Below, in pieces: positions 53,192-62,590 of a stretch of 64,000 nucleotides of DNA. This DNA is from Vibrio diazotrophicus (lineage in GTDB: Bacteria; Pseudomonadota; Gammaproteobacteria; Enterobacterales; Vibrionaceae). The notes under the pieces are model-generated. The model had not been told where the DNA came from and made no database searches. It saw only the letters and a list, made by a program, of their open reading frames with translations. Positions within the stretch are counted from its first letter, which is position 1; each line of letters opens with the position of its first letter. The DNA lies in NCBI RefSeq assembly GCF_038452265.1, contig NZ_CP151843.1:1426001-1490000 (forward strand), written 5' to 3'. The translations under genes were made by a program, and so were the position numbers.

Positions 53192-54223
53192 ATGAAAATT
53201 AAAGCACTAGCTAAGCTTAAGCCTGAAGAAGGCATTTGGATGACCGAGGTGGAAAAACCTGAGGTTGGCCACAACGACATTCTGATCAAAATTAAGAAAA
53301 CTGCAATTTGTGGTACGGATGTCCATATCTACAATTGGGATGAGTGGTCGCAAAAAACTATTCCAGTACCAATGGTTGTCGGCCACGAATACGTGGGTGA
53401 AGTCGTTGCCATTGGTCAGGAAGTTCGCGGCTTTGAAATTGGAGACCGTGTCTCAGGCGAAGGCCACATTACTTGTGGTCACTGTCGTAACTGTCGTGGC
53501 GGCCGTACTCACTTATGTCGTAACACCATTGGTGTGGGTGTAAACCGTACGGGTTCTTTCTCTGAATACCTTGCGCTCCCTGCGTTTAACGCATTTAAGA
53601 TCCCTGATGGTATTTCTGATGATTTAGCATCAATCTTCGACCCGTTTGGTAACGCAGTGCACACAGCATTGTCTTTTGACCTTGTTGGTGAAGATGTACT
53701 GATCACAGGCGCTGGCCCAATCGGTATCATGGCTGCGGCAGTAGCAAAACACGTAGGCGCTCGCCACGTAGTCATTACTGACGTAAACGAATACCGCCTA
53801 GAACTTGCGCGCAAGATGGGTGTGACTCGTGCAGTCAACGTTGCTGAGCAGAAGCTAGAAGATGTTATGACTGAACTGGGCATGACTGAAGGTTTCGACG
53901 TAGGTCTTGAAATGTCTGGTGTACCAAGTGCATTCAGCTCAATGTTAGACACGATGAACCACGGTGGTCGCATTGCCCTGTTAGGTATTCCACCATCAGA
54001 TATGGCAATTGACTGGACCAAAGTAATTTTCAAAGGTCTGGTTATCAAAGGTATCTACGGCCGTGAAATGTTCGAAACTTGGTACAAGATGGCAAGCCTG
54101 ATCCAATCTGGTCTAGATTTGTCACCAATCATCACTCACCACTACAAGGTTGATGACTTCCAAAAAGGTTTCGATGCTATGCGCAGCGGGGCTTCCGGTA
54201 AAGTTATCCTTGATTGGGAATAA
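53192..54223 (+). CDS. tdh: L-threonine 3-dehydrogenase
   Basis: A 343-residue zinc-dependent medium-chain dehydrogenase that oxidises threonine to 2-amino-3-ketobutyrate. Catalytic-zinc motifs are CGTDVHIYNWDEW and GHEYVGEV, the structural zinc cysteines are in CGHCRNCRGGRTHLC, and the NAD fold shows TGAGPIGIMAA. ATG 53192 gives the standard start MKIKALAKLK; an in-frame ATG/TTG at 53153 would add 13 residues. With kbl it forms the threonine-to-glycine pathway. Confidence 0.96.
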   Translation: MKIKALAKLKPEEGIWMTEVEKPEVGHNDILIKIKKTAICGTDVHIYNWDEWSQKTIPVPMVVGHEYVGEVVAIGQEVRGFEIGDRVSGEGHITCGHCRNCRGGRTHLCRNTIGVGVNRTGSFSEYLALPAFNAFKIPDGISDDLASIFDPFGNAVHTALSFDLVGEDVLITGAGPIGIMAAAVAKHVGARHVVITDVNEYRLELARKMGVTRAVNVAEQKLEDVMTELGMTEGFDVGLEMSGVPSAFSSMLDTMNHGGRIALLGIPPSDMAIDWTKVIFKGLVIKGIYGREMFETWYKMASLIQSGLDLSPIITHHYKVDDFQKGFDAMRSGASGKVILDWE

Positions 54224-54653
54224 TCAAATATTGATTCTGAAGCGCTCCGGTTGGGGTGCTTTTTGTTTGTGGCTAGAATACATGAAATAGAAGAAATAGC
54301 CCAATTTAGCCCCAAACCGAAAATATCACTTTCAGTGAAATTCCCCAAAAATTCTTTCACTGCCCCATTCGGTGTTAACGTAATTACTCAGTAGCAAATC
54401 GTGCTACTGAAATCATCGTAATTTTGTTCATGGTTACCAGCATAGAGGCCGTGACAGAAAACTCCCAAAAGTGGTCAGCTTGTAACAATTCCTGTCTAGT
54501 TTCACGGCTACATATCTGTTCAACTTGATCATACGTTAGCCTGATCTGACGCAAGTTTAATTTTTAGTTTTATTGGTTGAGTAGATTTGACTTATCCTAA
54601 ATACATCAGTAGTTTTTGTTTGATATGAAAGCAATGTAATGGATTGAAATTAA
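54224..54653. other. Gene-poor region with two inverted repeats
   Basis: This 430-base gap holds a perfect 9-bp hairpin TCAGTAGCA-AATCG-TGCTACTGA (54388-54410). A longer-range repeat follows: GCCGTGA/TCACGGC (54448-54454, 54502-54508) with GACAG/CTGTC overlapping it on the inside. No coding signal was seen; an RNA or mobile-element remnant is possible but unsupported. Confidence 0.4.
54241..54264 (+). terminator. Terminator of kbl-tdh
   Basis: AGCGCTCC and GGGGTGCT pair with two G-T pairs around a GGTT loop, followed by TTTTG. Confidence 0.7.
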
Positions 54654-55196
54654 ATGGAAATAGTATTTGTTCGTCATGGAGTGCCAGACTATAGACTATC
54701 TGATGAACGTAAAATGACACAACTAGAAAAAGACTATGCACCTATTACACGCGAGTGTATCCCATTTATTAAGTCTCAATCTGAATTACCCATATTTTTA
54801 GGTGCCGATATCATAATTTCATCTCCCTACACTCGAGCACTTCAAACAGCAGAAATTATCAACAGACAGCATAGACTGGAGTTGTTTGTTGAACACGACT
54901 TACGGGAGTGGGTCGCAGACATGTCAGGTGGTTACATAGAATTAGAAGAAAGGGATCGGCGTTGGCAGGAATACCGTTCTTCGTTAAAAAGTGGGAGAGA
55001 GAACCATAATGCTGAATATGAAACAGCACATAACCTTAAATCTCGCGTGATCAGTGTGCTCGATAGATATCAAGATTTCAAAAAAGTAATAATAGTTGCT
55101 CATTTCAACGTACTTGAGAGTTTACTTGGCTATCAGGAAGAAGGCATTGGGTGTGGCGACCTGCGCACGTTTAAACGGAGTGATATTATTAGTTGA
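54654..55196 (+). CDS. Histidine phosphatase superfamily protein
   Basis: A 180-residue protein with the phosphoglycerate-mutase-like RHG motif (VFVRHGVPDY, His phospho-acceptor), SSPYTRALQTAEI and the second active-site His in VAHFNV. The usual GH at that site reads AHF, as in some members. The substrate cannot be inferred. Codon use looks more AT-rich than its neighbours and it sits between gene-poor DNA and an unrelated LysR gene, so acquisition by transfer is possible. No clear ribosome site is seen. Confidence 0.78.
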   Translation: MEIVFVRHGVPDYRLSDERKMTQLEKDYAPITRECIPFIKSQSELPIFLGADIIISSPYTRALQTAEIINRQHRLELFVEHDLREWVADMSGGYIELEERDRRWQEYRSSLKSGRENHNAEYETAHNLKSRVISVLDRYQDFKKVIIVAHFNVLESLLGYQEEGIGCGDLRTFKRSDIIS

Positions 55197-55222
55197 CCAC
55201 TTCAAATATGCTTTTTTCTAGG

Positions 55223-56122
55223 CTAACCCTCATTTAAAGACTCGCTTAATCGCATTTTTGCAAGTTCAACAAATGAACTCACTTTTGCGTTCGATTGACG
55301 CTTTTCTAAATACAAAATGTTGACCGGGAGAGGGGATGGCTCATACTCCTGAAGTACTCGAATTAACGAACCTTTCTTCAGTTGCTCTCCAACTTGATAG
55401 GACATTAAACGTGTAATTCCTAGTCCATTTTCTACTGTTGCTAGGGCAGTTCCATTTTGCGAACAGTATAAACGTGGCGTTACCTTTGTACTTTCTTCCC
55501 TTCCCGCTGAGTTAAAAATCCAAGTTGTAGATGCTTCCACCATTGATGCTTGAACTATTTCATGGTTTTTTAAATCTGAAGGGTGTTTGGGCTCACCATG
55601 CTTTTCAAGGTATGAGGGTGAAGCGCAGACAACTTTTTGCACGAGTCCAACTTGGGTTGCATATGAGCTAGAATCGCTGAGTTTTCCGATTCTAATGGCA
55701 ACGTCTAATCCCTCTTCAAGCAGATTACTATTGCGATCAAAAAACTCGGCACGCACTGTTACTAGCCCGTTCTTCTGTAAATACTCAGTCAGTATTGGAG
55801 TGATATGTATTTGTCCGAATAACACTGGCGCAGTAATAGATAATACGCCGCTTGGTTCACGATATTTACCTGCAACAGATGATATTGCTGAGTCTACATC
55901 TTCTAAGATTCGTTTAGCATCTTCAAAGAAACGCACGCCAGAATCCGTAAGGCGAACAATGCGAGTCGTACGGTTTAGTAAACGCACGCCTAATGTAGTT
56001 TCAAGGTGGTTAATAGAACGAGTTACTGCCGGAGGAGAAATGTTAAGAGTTCGACTAGCTGCCACAAAACTACTTTCTCTAGCAACTTCCACGAATATTC
56101 GCATTGCTTCTAGCTTATCCAT
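55223..56122 (-). CDS. LysR-family regulator divergent from an AhpD-like gene
   Basis: A 299-residue LysR regulator, MDKLEAMRIFVEVARESSF with HTH FVAASRTLNISPPAVTRSINHLE and the effector domain GVLSITAPVLFGQIHITPIL. ATG 56122 has AAAGGT upstream; an earlier in-frame start at 56167 is unlikely. It is divergent from the carboxymuconolactone-decarboxylase-like gene at 56247, which is its probable target. Confidence 0.9.
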   Translation of the reverse strand: MDKLEAMRIFVEVARESSFVAASRTLNISPPAVTRSINHLETTLGVRLLNRTTRIVRLTDSGVRFFEDAKRILEDVDSAISSVAGKYREPSGVLSITAPVLFGQIHITPILTEYLQKNGLVTVRAEFFDRNSNLLEEGLDVAIRIGKLSDSSSYATQVGLVQKVVCASPSYLEKHGEPKHPSDLKNHEIVQASMVEASTTWIFNSAGREESTKVTPRLYCSQNGTALATVENGLGITRLMSYQVGEQLKKGSLIRVLQEYEPSPLPVNILYLEKRQSNAKVSSFVELAKMRLSESLNEG

Positions 56123-56246
56123 TTGGTCAGACCTTTTCTCTATTGTTGCAGATAATGTAATAGACAATTAATTCTTGGTCTAATTATTTCCTAGTACTCC
56201 AGTAGTAAGATTATTTCGACAATTTGAAAGCAAACAGGAGCTGAAC

Positions 56247-56792
56247 ATGTCACGTATTACTACCCCTGCATCAATTACTGCTGCACCTGAGGAATCACAC
56301 GCATTATTGGATGCAGTAAACACCTTGTTGGGCAGTGTTCCAAACCTTTTCCGTATCGTAGCGACTAGTCCAGCGACACTGGAGGGTTATTTAGGATTAA
56401 ATGGTTCGCTTGCTAAAGGTGCGCTAACAGCACAAACTCGCGAACGTATTGCGCTAGCTGTGGCTGAAGTTAATGGCTGTGGCTATTGTCTCGCCGCACA
56501 TCAATACCTTGGTTCTAACTTCGCGAATCTAAGTGCAAATGAAATTGAAGCAAACCGCAGAGGCACGTCCGAAGACGAAAAAGCAGCTGTCGTAGTTCAG
56601 TTTGCGACAAAAGTGACTATCAATCGAGGCAAGGTTACAGATAGTGACTTTGAGGCTGTTCGAGCTGCTGGTTACAGCGATGCTGAAATCGTCGAAATTG
56701 TTGGTCATGTTGCTTTGAATACTCTAACCAACTACATCAATGAAGTCCTTGGTACGGAAATCGATTTCCCTGCGGTTGGTACTTTGAGCTAA
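56247..56792 (+). CDS. AhpD-like/carboxymuconolactone decarboxylase family protein
   Basis: A 181-residue all-helical protein with the redox-active CxxC of the AhpD fold, Cys78-Gly-Tyr-Cys81, and His85 in NGCGYCLAAHQY. Such proteins reduce peroxides or act as alkylhydroperoxidase-like enzymes. AGGAG lies upstream of the ATG. It is monocistronic with its own terminator and is divergent from a LysR gene, which may respond to an oxidant or electrophile. Confidence 0.88.
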   Translation: MSRITTPASITAAPEESHALLDAVNTLLGSVPNLFRIVATSPATLEGYLGLNGSLAKGALTAQTRERIALAVAEVNGCGYCLAAHQYLGSNFANLSANEIEANRRGTSEDEKAAVVVQFATKVTINRGKVTDSDFEAVRAAGYSDAEIVEIVGHVALNTLTNYINEVLGTEIDFPAVGTLS

Positions 56793-56837
56793 AAGTACAC
56801 TTCTGATAGGAATCTGTGTGTCTACAGTTTTCAGTTT

Positions 56838-56864
56838 AGCGGTCATTTTTGAATGACCGCTTTT
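56838..56864 (+). terminator. Terminator of the AhpD-like gene
   Basis: AGCGGTCATT and AATGACCGCT form a perfect 10-bp stem with a TTTG loop, followed by TTT. Confidence 0.85.
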
Positions 56865-57038
56865 ACCTCTATTGCTCGGCTGAAGATGTCAGCATAGGCG
56901 CTATTTTTGCCTCAGTAATTGGTAGCAGGGGCGCATATTTACCTGAGATTATTCTACTTAAGCGTCTGTTCTATTGACCCTTGTTGATAGGTTTTTTGTC
57001 ATTATTGGTCTAGTTAAAAGGGGAATTTATCAAAGTCC

Positions 57039-58151
57039 CTATTTAGGCTTCGAATGATCAGCGCTCTCTGATAATTGCTTGTTCTCTTCTTCAACCCACT
57101 GCATGAATACTTGATACCCCGCAGCTAAAAAGGCAGCGCCGAGGAACATACCCAGTATGCCGCCAGACATAACCCCACCCACAGCGCCAATGAGTATGAT
57201 TGGCATAGGGACATCCAATCCTCGGCCAAGAATGATTGGTTTTAAGAAGTTATCTATTAAGCTTGCAGCTATCAGTAATATCGTGAAGAGAACATTGTGT
57301 GCTGTGCCACCATCTCCTGACCACAAGACAGCAACTGCGACCAATGCAACGACCGTAACCGGAAGCTGAACGATAGCGAATACTAAGGCTATGAGAGTAA
57401 ACAAAGAGGCCGCAGGCACACCGGCCAAAGCAACAACAGCTCCAAATATCATTGCGGTTAAAAATGCGATACCGATAATTCCAATCGCAACCTGCCTGAG
57501 TGTTGCTGTGGTCAGTTTATGCAGTTTCGGGCCTTTGACTGGATCAGTAAAACTGATAAAAATTTTGGATATTGATGCCGATGCAGGTTCTGCCCAAGCT
57601 AACATTATCCCGGCAATGATCACTGCACCTATCAATAGAAATACGTTCTTAGCGGCGCTAGCCGCACTATCAACAACCCAACCAAAGAGGCTTTTTATTT
57701 GAGGCTGACGCTTCTCTATAAAATCAGGCAGATTATCTGCAGCCTCATCCCATGCTGCGTACAATTTCTCCCCGACTAAAGGCCATTCTTTCACGCTGTC
57801 CGTTGGCTTAGTGATGACTAGCGTACCGTTTTGATAGGAATCGATCGCCGCTAATGTTTTAGTTGCAAATGAGTTACCAACCATAGCAGTAGGGGTGCCA
57901 AGCACGAGCACTCCTATTATTGCGACTATAGTCGCTGCTCGATTGGATCTTAAACCCAGTTTACGTTCAATAATTAATTTAAGAGGGTAAAGTGCAATTG
58001 CTAATACCAAAGCCCAAAGCAAAATAGGTAAGAATGGTAAAAACGCCCACCAGCAAACAATAACAATAAGCGTAATTGCAGCGAATCGTATTAACGAAGT
58101 ACTGAATGCCTTCACTAATATCTTTTCTAGGTTCTCATTTGAGTTGTTCAC
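57039..58151 (-). CDS. AI-2E/PerM-family membrane protein
   Basis: A 370-residue polytopic protein of the AI-2E transporter (PerM) family, with paired N-terminal helices, a soluble middle domain (about 80-160) and a C-terminal bundle with LIDNFLKPIILGRGLDVPM and GGVMSGGILGMFLGA. Functions in this family vary from AI-2 export to ion antiport, so no substrate is assigned. It is the last gene of a reverse-strand set after a phospholipase-D-like lipoprotein, 60 bases away. Confidence 0.85.
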   Translation of the reverse strand: MNNSNENLEKILVKAFSTSLIRFAAITLIVIVCWWAFLPFLPILLWALVLAIALYPLKLIIERKLGLRSNRAATIVAIIGVLVLGTPTAMVGNSFATKTLAAIDSYQNGTLVITKPTDSVKEWPLVGEKLYAAWDEAADNLPDFIEKRQPQIKSLFGWVVDSAASAAKNVFLLIGAVIIAGIMLAWAEPASASISKIFISFTDPVKGPKLHKLTTATLRQVAIGIIGIAFLTAMIFGAVVALAGVPAASLFTLIALVFAIVQLPVTVVALVAVAVLWSGDGGTAHNVLFTILLIAASLIDNFLKPIILGRGLDVPMPIILIGAVGGVMSGGILGMFLGAAFLAAGYQVFMQWVEEENKQLSESADHSKPK

Positions 58152-58211
58152 GTTTTTTATCCCTTGTTCATTGAGCCGTAGATAATGGCTCTTTAACTTT
58201 TGTTAACTGCA

Positions 58212-59981
58212 CTAAAACTGATAGATAAGGCCAGTATTTTCTAAAGCTTTGTAGATAAAACGTTGTCGACCAGTAGTGCTTCCCTTTAAACCACCCATCT
58301 CACGCACTTTATGTCTCAAAGTTAACCACTCTTGGCTTCCCCAACGAGTAGACTGAGATTTCAACAATTCAAACTCTCTGTTCATATCGTCAATTACGTC
58401 ACCCTTAAACAGGAAAAATCCCATTTCGTTGTTATAAATGAGCGAGCGGAAATCCAAATTTGTTGTGCCGACGAAAGCGTTATCGTCAGCAATCACAAAT
58501 TTCGCATGCAGTTTTCCGTAGTGTTTATTGCCACCTAAAGAAACCGCATCATCCTTGCCCAATTGATAAAACATAATGCGCGGATGGCTGACCAATTTTT
58601 CCCATGCTTCTGAATTTACAAATTCCATGTTTTCTTCGTTGTTCGTTAACTCACTATCCAGCCATTGTTCTCGTTGTTCAGGATCCATCAGCAAAAGAGG
58701 GGCGGTATGCATATCGATCACGGCCTGAGTAAAGAAATTATCGCTTGTAAGAACCGAGTTAGTGATAATTTCTATGGTTCTTTCGGGATCTTTATTTAAC
58801 CACTCCATCGTGACATTGACGTTCTCATCGATAACCTCTTGATCTTTTAAAAGATCAGACTGAAGGAATAAATAGGGTGAGACAATACGAACCCTTTTCA
58901 GATCGTAATTCTCATAGCCGACACGCCCTAGAATGCCGCTAATAGAGTTTGCGTTTCTCAATTTATTTGTACTGTATTGGGACACCAAATCGCTGTTAAC
59001 TAGGTTATCAAGTTCATGAGCCAAACGAGTTCGTGTCTGAGAAAAGCCTTTTTTAGTGTGGTCTTCCGCTCTCTGATAAGCAGTTTGAAAAGTGGGGCTT
59101 TGCTTTAATTTCGACAACATCTTTTGATGTCTTTCCGCGACGGTTTCGTAGTCAAAAACCGCCGTTAGAAATTTGTTTCCGGGCTTAGAAAACAGAACTG
59201 AAAAGTAATATTCAGCCAGCAGTGAGGGTGAAGTCGCGGATGATGAGTCCGCTAAAGGGCGGATAACAATTTCAATATCTTTAAATGTCGTAGGGTCAAA
59301 ACTTCCGCTTTCATCCAAGCCATAATAGTGGGTTGAGATATTACGCCCGCCAGTGATAACAAACGCATCTTCCGGATACGCACCATCAACAACTAAAAGC
59401 TTGTCGTGTGAACGTCGATTACCGTCTGAAGCAAACTCTGTCAGCGCATTGAAAACAACCGCTTGTACTCGAGCTCGGTTGTTTGTCATTTCACCTTTAG
59501 CATTTCTTACGTAGCCCGCTTTGTGTTCGCATTCTTTTAGACCTTTTAAATCACTATGGACAAAGCTAAAGGAGCCTAAGCTATCAACCATAATCCGTAT
59601 ATCTACACCTCTTTTAACCGCATTACACAAGGCGCCTAAAACGGCTTCTCCGACAATATCGGGAGAAAAAATGTAGTAGGTAAGGTCAACTGTATATTTG
59701 GCGTTTTCGATAAGATAAATTTTGTCAGCAATACTTTGTACTGCGCTTGTGCTATCGGTTCCTATCACTTTGACCAGTGCATCCTGAATGGGGAGAGAAG
59801 ATTCAGAAGCCAGTTTGATATAGTCACGTTTAAGCTCATCTTCTGGACGCCAACGACGCTCCTCCATATGTTGCTGTGTTCGTGGATCAGTGATGGCACC
59901 TTCAGGGAAGTCTGGCGTAGAACTACAACCAAACAATAAGGTCATGAGTAATCCAAAGCTAACGACTTTAGTTCTGTTCAT
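58212..59981 (-). CDS. Phospholipase D-family lipoprotein
   Basis: A 589-residue protein with two HKD phosphodiesterase motifs, His192-Lys194-Asp199 (SHDKLLVVDG) and His492-Lys494-Asp499 (LHAKFVIADD), the arrangement of cardiolipin synthases and phospholipase D. It has a lipobox (LLFGC, Cys19), so it is anchored in the envelope, probably the outer membrane. The residue after Cys is Ser. It may remodel phospholipids or transfer phosphatidyl groups. It lies between the DUF2955 gene (79 bases) and the AI-2E gene. Confidence 0.88.
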   Translation of the reverse strand: MNRTKVVSFGLLMTLLFGCSSTPDFPEGAITDPRTQQHMEERRWRPEDELKRDYIKLASESSLPIQDALVKVIGTDSTSAVQSIADKIYLIENAKYTVDLTYYIFSPDIVGEAVLGALCNAVKRGVDIRIMVDSLGSFSFVHSDLKGLKECEHKAGYVRNAKGEMTNNRARVQAVVFNALTEFASDGNRRSHDKLLVVDGAYPEDAFVITGGRNISTHYYGLDESGSFDPTTFKDIEIVIRPLADSSSATSPSLLAEYYFSVLFSKPGNKFLTAVFDYETVAERHQKMLSKLKQSPTFQTAYQRAEDHTKKGFSQTRTRLAHELDNLVNSDLVSQYSTNKLRNANSISGILGRVGYENYDLKRVRIVSPYLFLQSDLLKDQEVIDENVNVTMEWLNKDPERTIEIITNSVLTSDNFFTQAVIDMHTAPLLLMDPEQREQWLDSELTNNEENMEFVNSEAWEKLVSHPRIMFYQLGKDDAVSLGGNKHYGKLHAKFVIADDNAFVGTTNLDFRSLIYNNEMGFFLFKGDVIDDMNREFELLKSQSTRWGSQEWLTLRHKVREMGGLKGSTTGRQRFIYKALENTGLIYQF

Positions 59982-60060
59982 TCCGAGTTCCCTTACTCTG
60001 ATTAATCCTCGTTTTCTTAGGTCATACTTATCAAGGCGATTGGCTTCGTTATAGGTTTGC

Positions 60061-61074
60061 TTAATTTTTAGACTCTACAATTTGTCGAGCTGGATTGATG
60101 AGTCTCAGTATCAGCGCTCCAATGAAAATGGCGATACTGATGGATACCAGTCGCATAAATCCCGATGTAAAGGAATCGATGCCAACATTTTGTACAACCT
60201 GATAAGTGATGACGATAAAGTTCATCACCAATAGCTGATAAATGGTTGAATGCGCATCACGGCGATATGCGTAACAAGCCAGTTGAATACCCAAAAATAA
60301 CGATACTCCCAATACGACCCACTCCGGCGCACCAAAGCTGCATAAGAACATTGTTGGTAAGGTAAATAAGATCCCTGTAGCTGTCGTTATCAGTCTCTGA
60401 TAAACGAAATCTTTGTGATGATTGATTAACGGTAGTTTAAGCATGCTGCTTATCGTTATTGCGATCAGCATGGTTTGTGAGCCACCAATACCAATAAGAG
60501 CGGCAAGAATCAAACACATGGCGGTAGCTTTAAACATGGCTACACTTAGAGGGCTTTCAGTTCCCTTCGCTGGCTCATCAGGCTTGATATCTTGTGCGTC
60601 CCCCGGAAAAAGAAAGTGGGCAAGGAATGTGACGATGAGCGCGACAACAAATGCTTGGATTAACACCGCAGGTACAGCATCGATCGGAAAATGCATCTGC
60701 TTGCTTACTACAGTTGCAATGATGAGCACAATCAGCGCCAGATTGGAGACAATATCCTGCGGATTATTGTGACTACGGTGATAGCTCCAAGTGAGAATAC
60801 CCCAAAGGAAAAGCGCGTACCCAGTTGGTGTCCCGGCAAACATTTGGGCAAAAAACACCACCATGACACTAATAAGTATTAACACCGTAACGAGTTGAAA
60901 CACCAGACTCATAGGGGGCTTTGAAGGTATTGTCGTTAAAAGTATGACCACGAATACAGGGGCTAGAACCGGCATCGGGTGCCCTGTGTATTTCAAATAG
61001 AAAAGTAACAGAAGCGGTGTAAAGATTATCTTAACGACTGGATTAACGCTGCTATGAAACATAAGTCCACACAC
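60061..61074 (-). CDS. DUF2955/FUSC-like membrane protein (second copy)
   Basis: A 337-residue membrane protein with two helical bundles separated by a charged linker (GDAQDIKPDEPAKGTESP), the same plan as the protein at 9701-10744. It overlaps the preceding HlyD gene by 23 bases; an internal ATG at 61062 would reduce the overlap to 11. With the adaptor it should form an inner-membrane exporter. Confidence 0.75.
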   Translation of the reverse strand: MCGLMFHSSVNPVVKIIFTPLLLLFYLKYTGHPMPVLAPVFVVILLTTIPSKPPMSLVFQLVTVLILISVMVVFFAQMFAGTPTGYALFLWGILTWSYHRSHNNPQDIVSNLALIVLIIATVVSKQMHFPIDAVPAVLIQAFVVALIVTFLAHFLFPGDAQDIKPDEPAKGTESPLSVAMFKATAMCLILAALIGIGGSQTMLIAITISSMLKLPLINHHKDFVYQRLITTATGILFTLPTMFLCSFGAPEWVVLGVSLFLGIQLACYAYRRDAHSTIYQLLVMNFIVITYQVVQNVGIDSFTSGFMRLVSISIAIFIGALILRLINPARQIVESKN

Positions 61075-62110
61075 TGACCATTCTCATCCACAAACCTGCA
61101 AGAAACTCACCGAGTCCACTTTGCTCTGTATAGAAGGCTACGGTTGCTTGCGAGCCATAGCGAATGTTTTCGGGGATTTCGTCAAACACAATATTAACTG
61201 GGTAACGCTGTGCGTTGAGTGATTTGGCATCTGCTTTAATAAAACCCGTTGTCGTATCAACATTATTACTGTCGCCAGTTCCCCATCCTAAGCTATAAAC
61301 CTTGCCGTCCAGCACTCGACCGGGCATTGAATCAAGCACTATTTTGACTTGCTGACCGGGTTTTATGAACTCCAATGAGTTCTCTCTTACCTGAGCTGAG
61401 ATCCAGATTTCTCTTGGGTCGATAAACGTGAACATCGGTGAGCCAATATTGGCTTGCTGACCAACCGTGAGTTGAACATTAGTGACGATGCCATCTGAAG
61501 GAGCGATAACCGCTGTTTTCTGTAAGTCGAGTTGTGCCTTCTCTAGCCCAACCATAGCCGCTAGGAGTTGAGGGTTGTTATTCCCCTTAGGCCCTAGACT
61601 TTGCTTGGCTTGTTCTAAGGAAGCTTCAGCAGCATTGAGCGCTGCCTGTGCCCGTGAACGTGCTTCGATAGCATTATCAAGTTCGGATTTACTTAGAACA
61701 CCTTTTGATGCAAGTTCAGAAATCCGAGCGGTTTGTTCTCTGGCATTATTTCGCGCGGCAATCGCATCCGTTACTTTTGCTTGTGCAACTTCAACCGCAG
61801 CAGTGCTGGCTCCTATATTCTGACCAGCTAGCTCCAAATTTGCCTGAGCAGAACGAACGGCTAACTCATAGTTTCTTGGGTCAATTCTAAACAGTACGTC
61901 GCCAGCTCTCACTACTTGGTTATCTTTAATTTTCACTTCAATGACATTTCCGGATACCTCCGGAGCAATGCGAACCAAATAGGAATGAACCCGAGCGATA
62001 CTGGTCATCGGTGTGACCCTGTCGGACCACAAACTATACATCCAAGCTATAAGTACTATCGCTATTACATAGAAGCTCAACTTTCTTGATGACTGTTCCG
62101 TTTTTGACAT
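61052..62110 (-). CDS. HlyD-family membrane fusion protein (second copy)
   Basis: A 352-residue periplasmic adaptor: one N-terminal membrane helix (FYVIAIVLIAWMYSLW), split lipoyl halves (APEVSGNVIEVKIKDNQVVRAGD and VIAPSDGIVTNVQLTVGQQA) and an Ala/Gln-rich coiled-coil hairpin between. It is the same length as the copy at 10757-11815 but clearly divergent in sequence. It is first in the reverse-strand set of HlyD, DUF2955, PLD lipoprotein and AI-2E protein. Confidence 0.9.
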   Translation of the reverse strand: MSKTEQSSRKLSFYVIAIVLIAWMYSLWSDRVTPMTSIARVHSYLVRIAPEVSGNVIEVKIKDNQVVRAGDVLFRIDPRNYELAVRSAQANLELAGQNIGASTAAVEVAQAKVTDAIAARNNAREQTARISELASKGVLSKSELDNAIEARSRAQAALNAAEASLEQAKQSLGPKGNNNPQLLAAMVGLEKAQLDLQKTAVIAPSDGIVTNVQLTVGQQANIGSPMFTFIDPREIWISAQVRENSLEFIKPGQQVKIVLDSMPGRVLDGKVYSLGWGTGDSNNVDTTTGFIKADAKSLNAQRYPVNIVFDEIPENIRYGSQATVAFYTEQSGLGEFLAGLWMRMVSVWTYVS

Positions 62111-62590
62111 GATATACCTTCTTTCAATTCTTCAATTTCATCACTTAAAAGAATGACCAACGCTTGGAAGTGGTGACTAAAAATGGTTAAAAAATAGGAA
62201 AGTGCATTGAATAAGAAGAGTATAGAGGTTTATTTGATGAGTATTTGCTTACTACCTCATATTATTCAACCGGATAACTCTGTTATATGAGATATGACTG
62301 GTTTAGCTTTAACGTTTGTAATGGCTCTTTGTTTATCTTTTTAAACACTGTTTGATTCAGTATTGATATTAAAAACTCATGCTTGAGAACTATTCGGTTT
62401 ATTGGCATTTACTATTTTAGTAAGCTAGCGGCCAGCTATATCTACTTTAATTATTTCGTCATGCTGTATTTGAGGCTAACTGGGTTCAGGTCTGCTTTTG
62501 GTGTTAAATCAATCTTGGTAGATAGCATTTTGATTAATTTCTACCTATTGCAAAACGGAATGCAACATAGATGATATTCATGGCGAACGG
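62111..62590. other. AT-rich intergenic region without a recognised gene
   Basis: This 480-base stretch must carry the divergent promoters of the HlyD unit and the diguanylate cyclase gene. I saw no convincing operator or RNA. A 63-codon open frame at 62383-62574 has no ribosome site or family resemblance. Confidence 0.5.

Noticed and set aside
53509..54048. Open frame of 179 codons antisense to tdh
   Set aside because: tdh is unambiguous on the other strand; the antisense frame reflects codon bias of the real gene.
54388..54410. Possible integron attC site or transposon end near tdh
   Set aside because: The hairpin lacks attC core sites and no integrase, cassette gene or target duplication was seen.
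55587..56171. Open frame of 194 codons antisense to the LysR gene at 55223-56122
   Set aside because: The LysR protein on the opposite strand is clearly real; this frame has no ribosome site or homology seen.
62383..62574. 63-codon open frame before the diguanylate cyclase gene
   Set aside because: No ribosome site, no family resemblance and AT-rich low-information sequence; likely chance.
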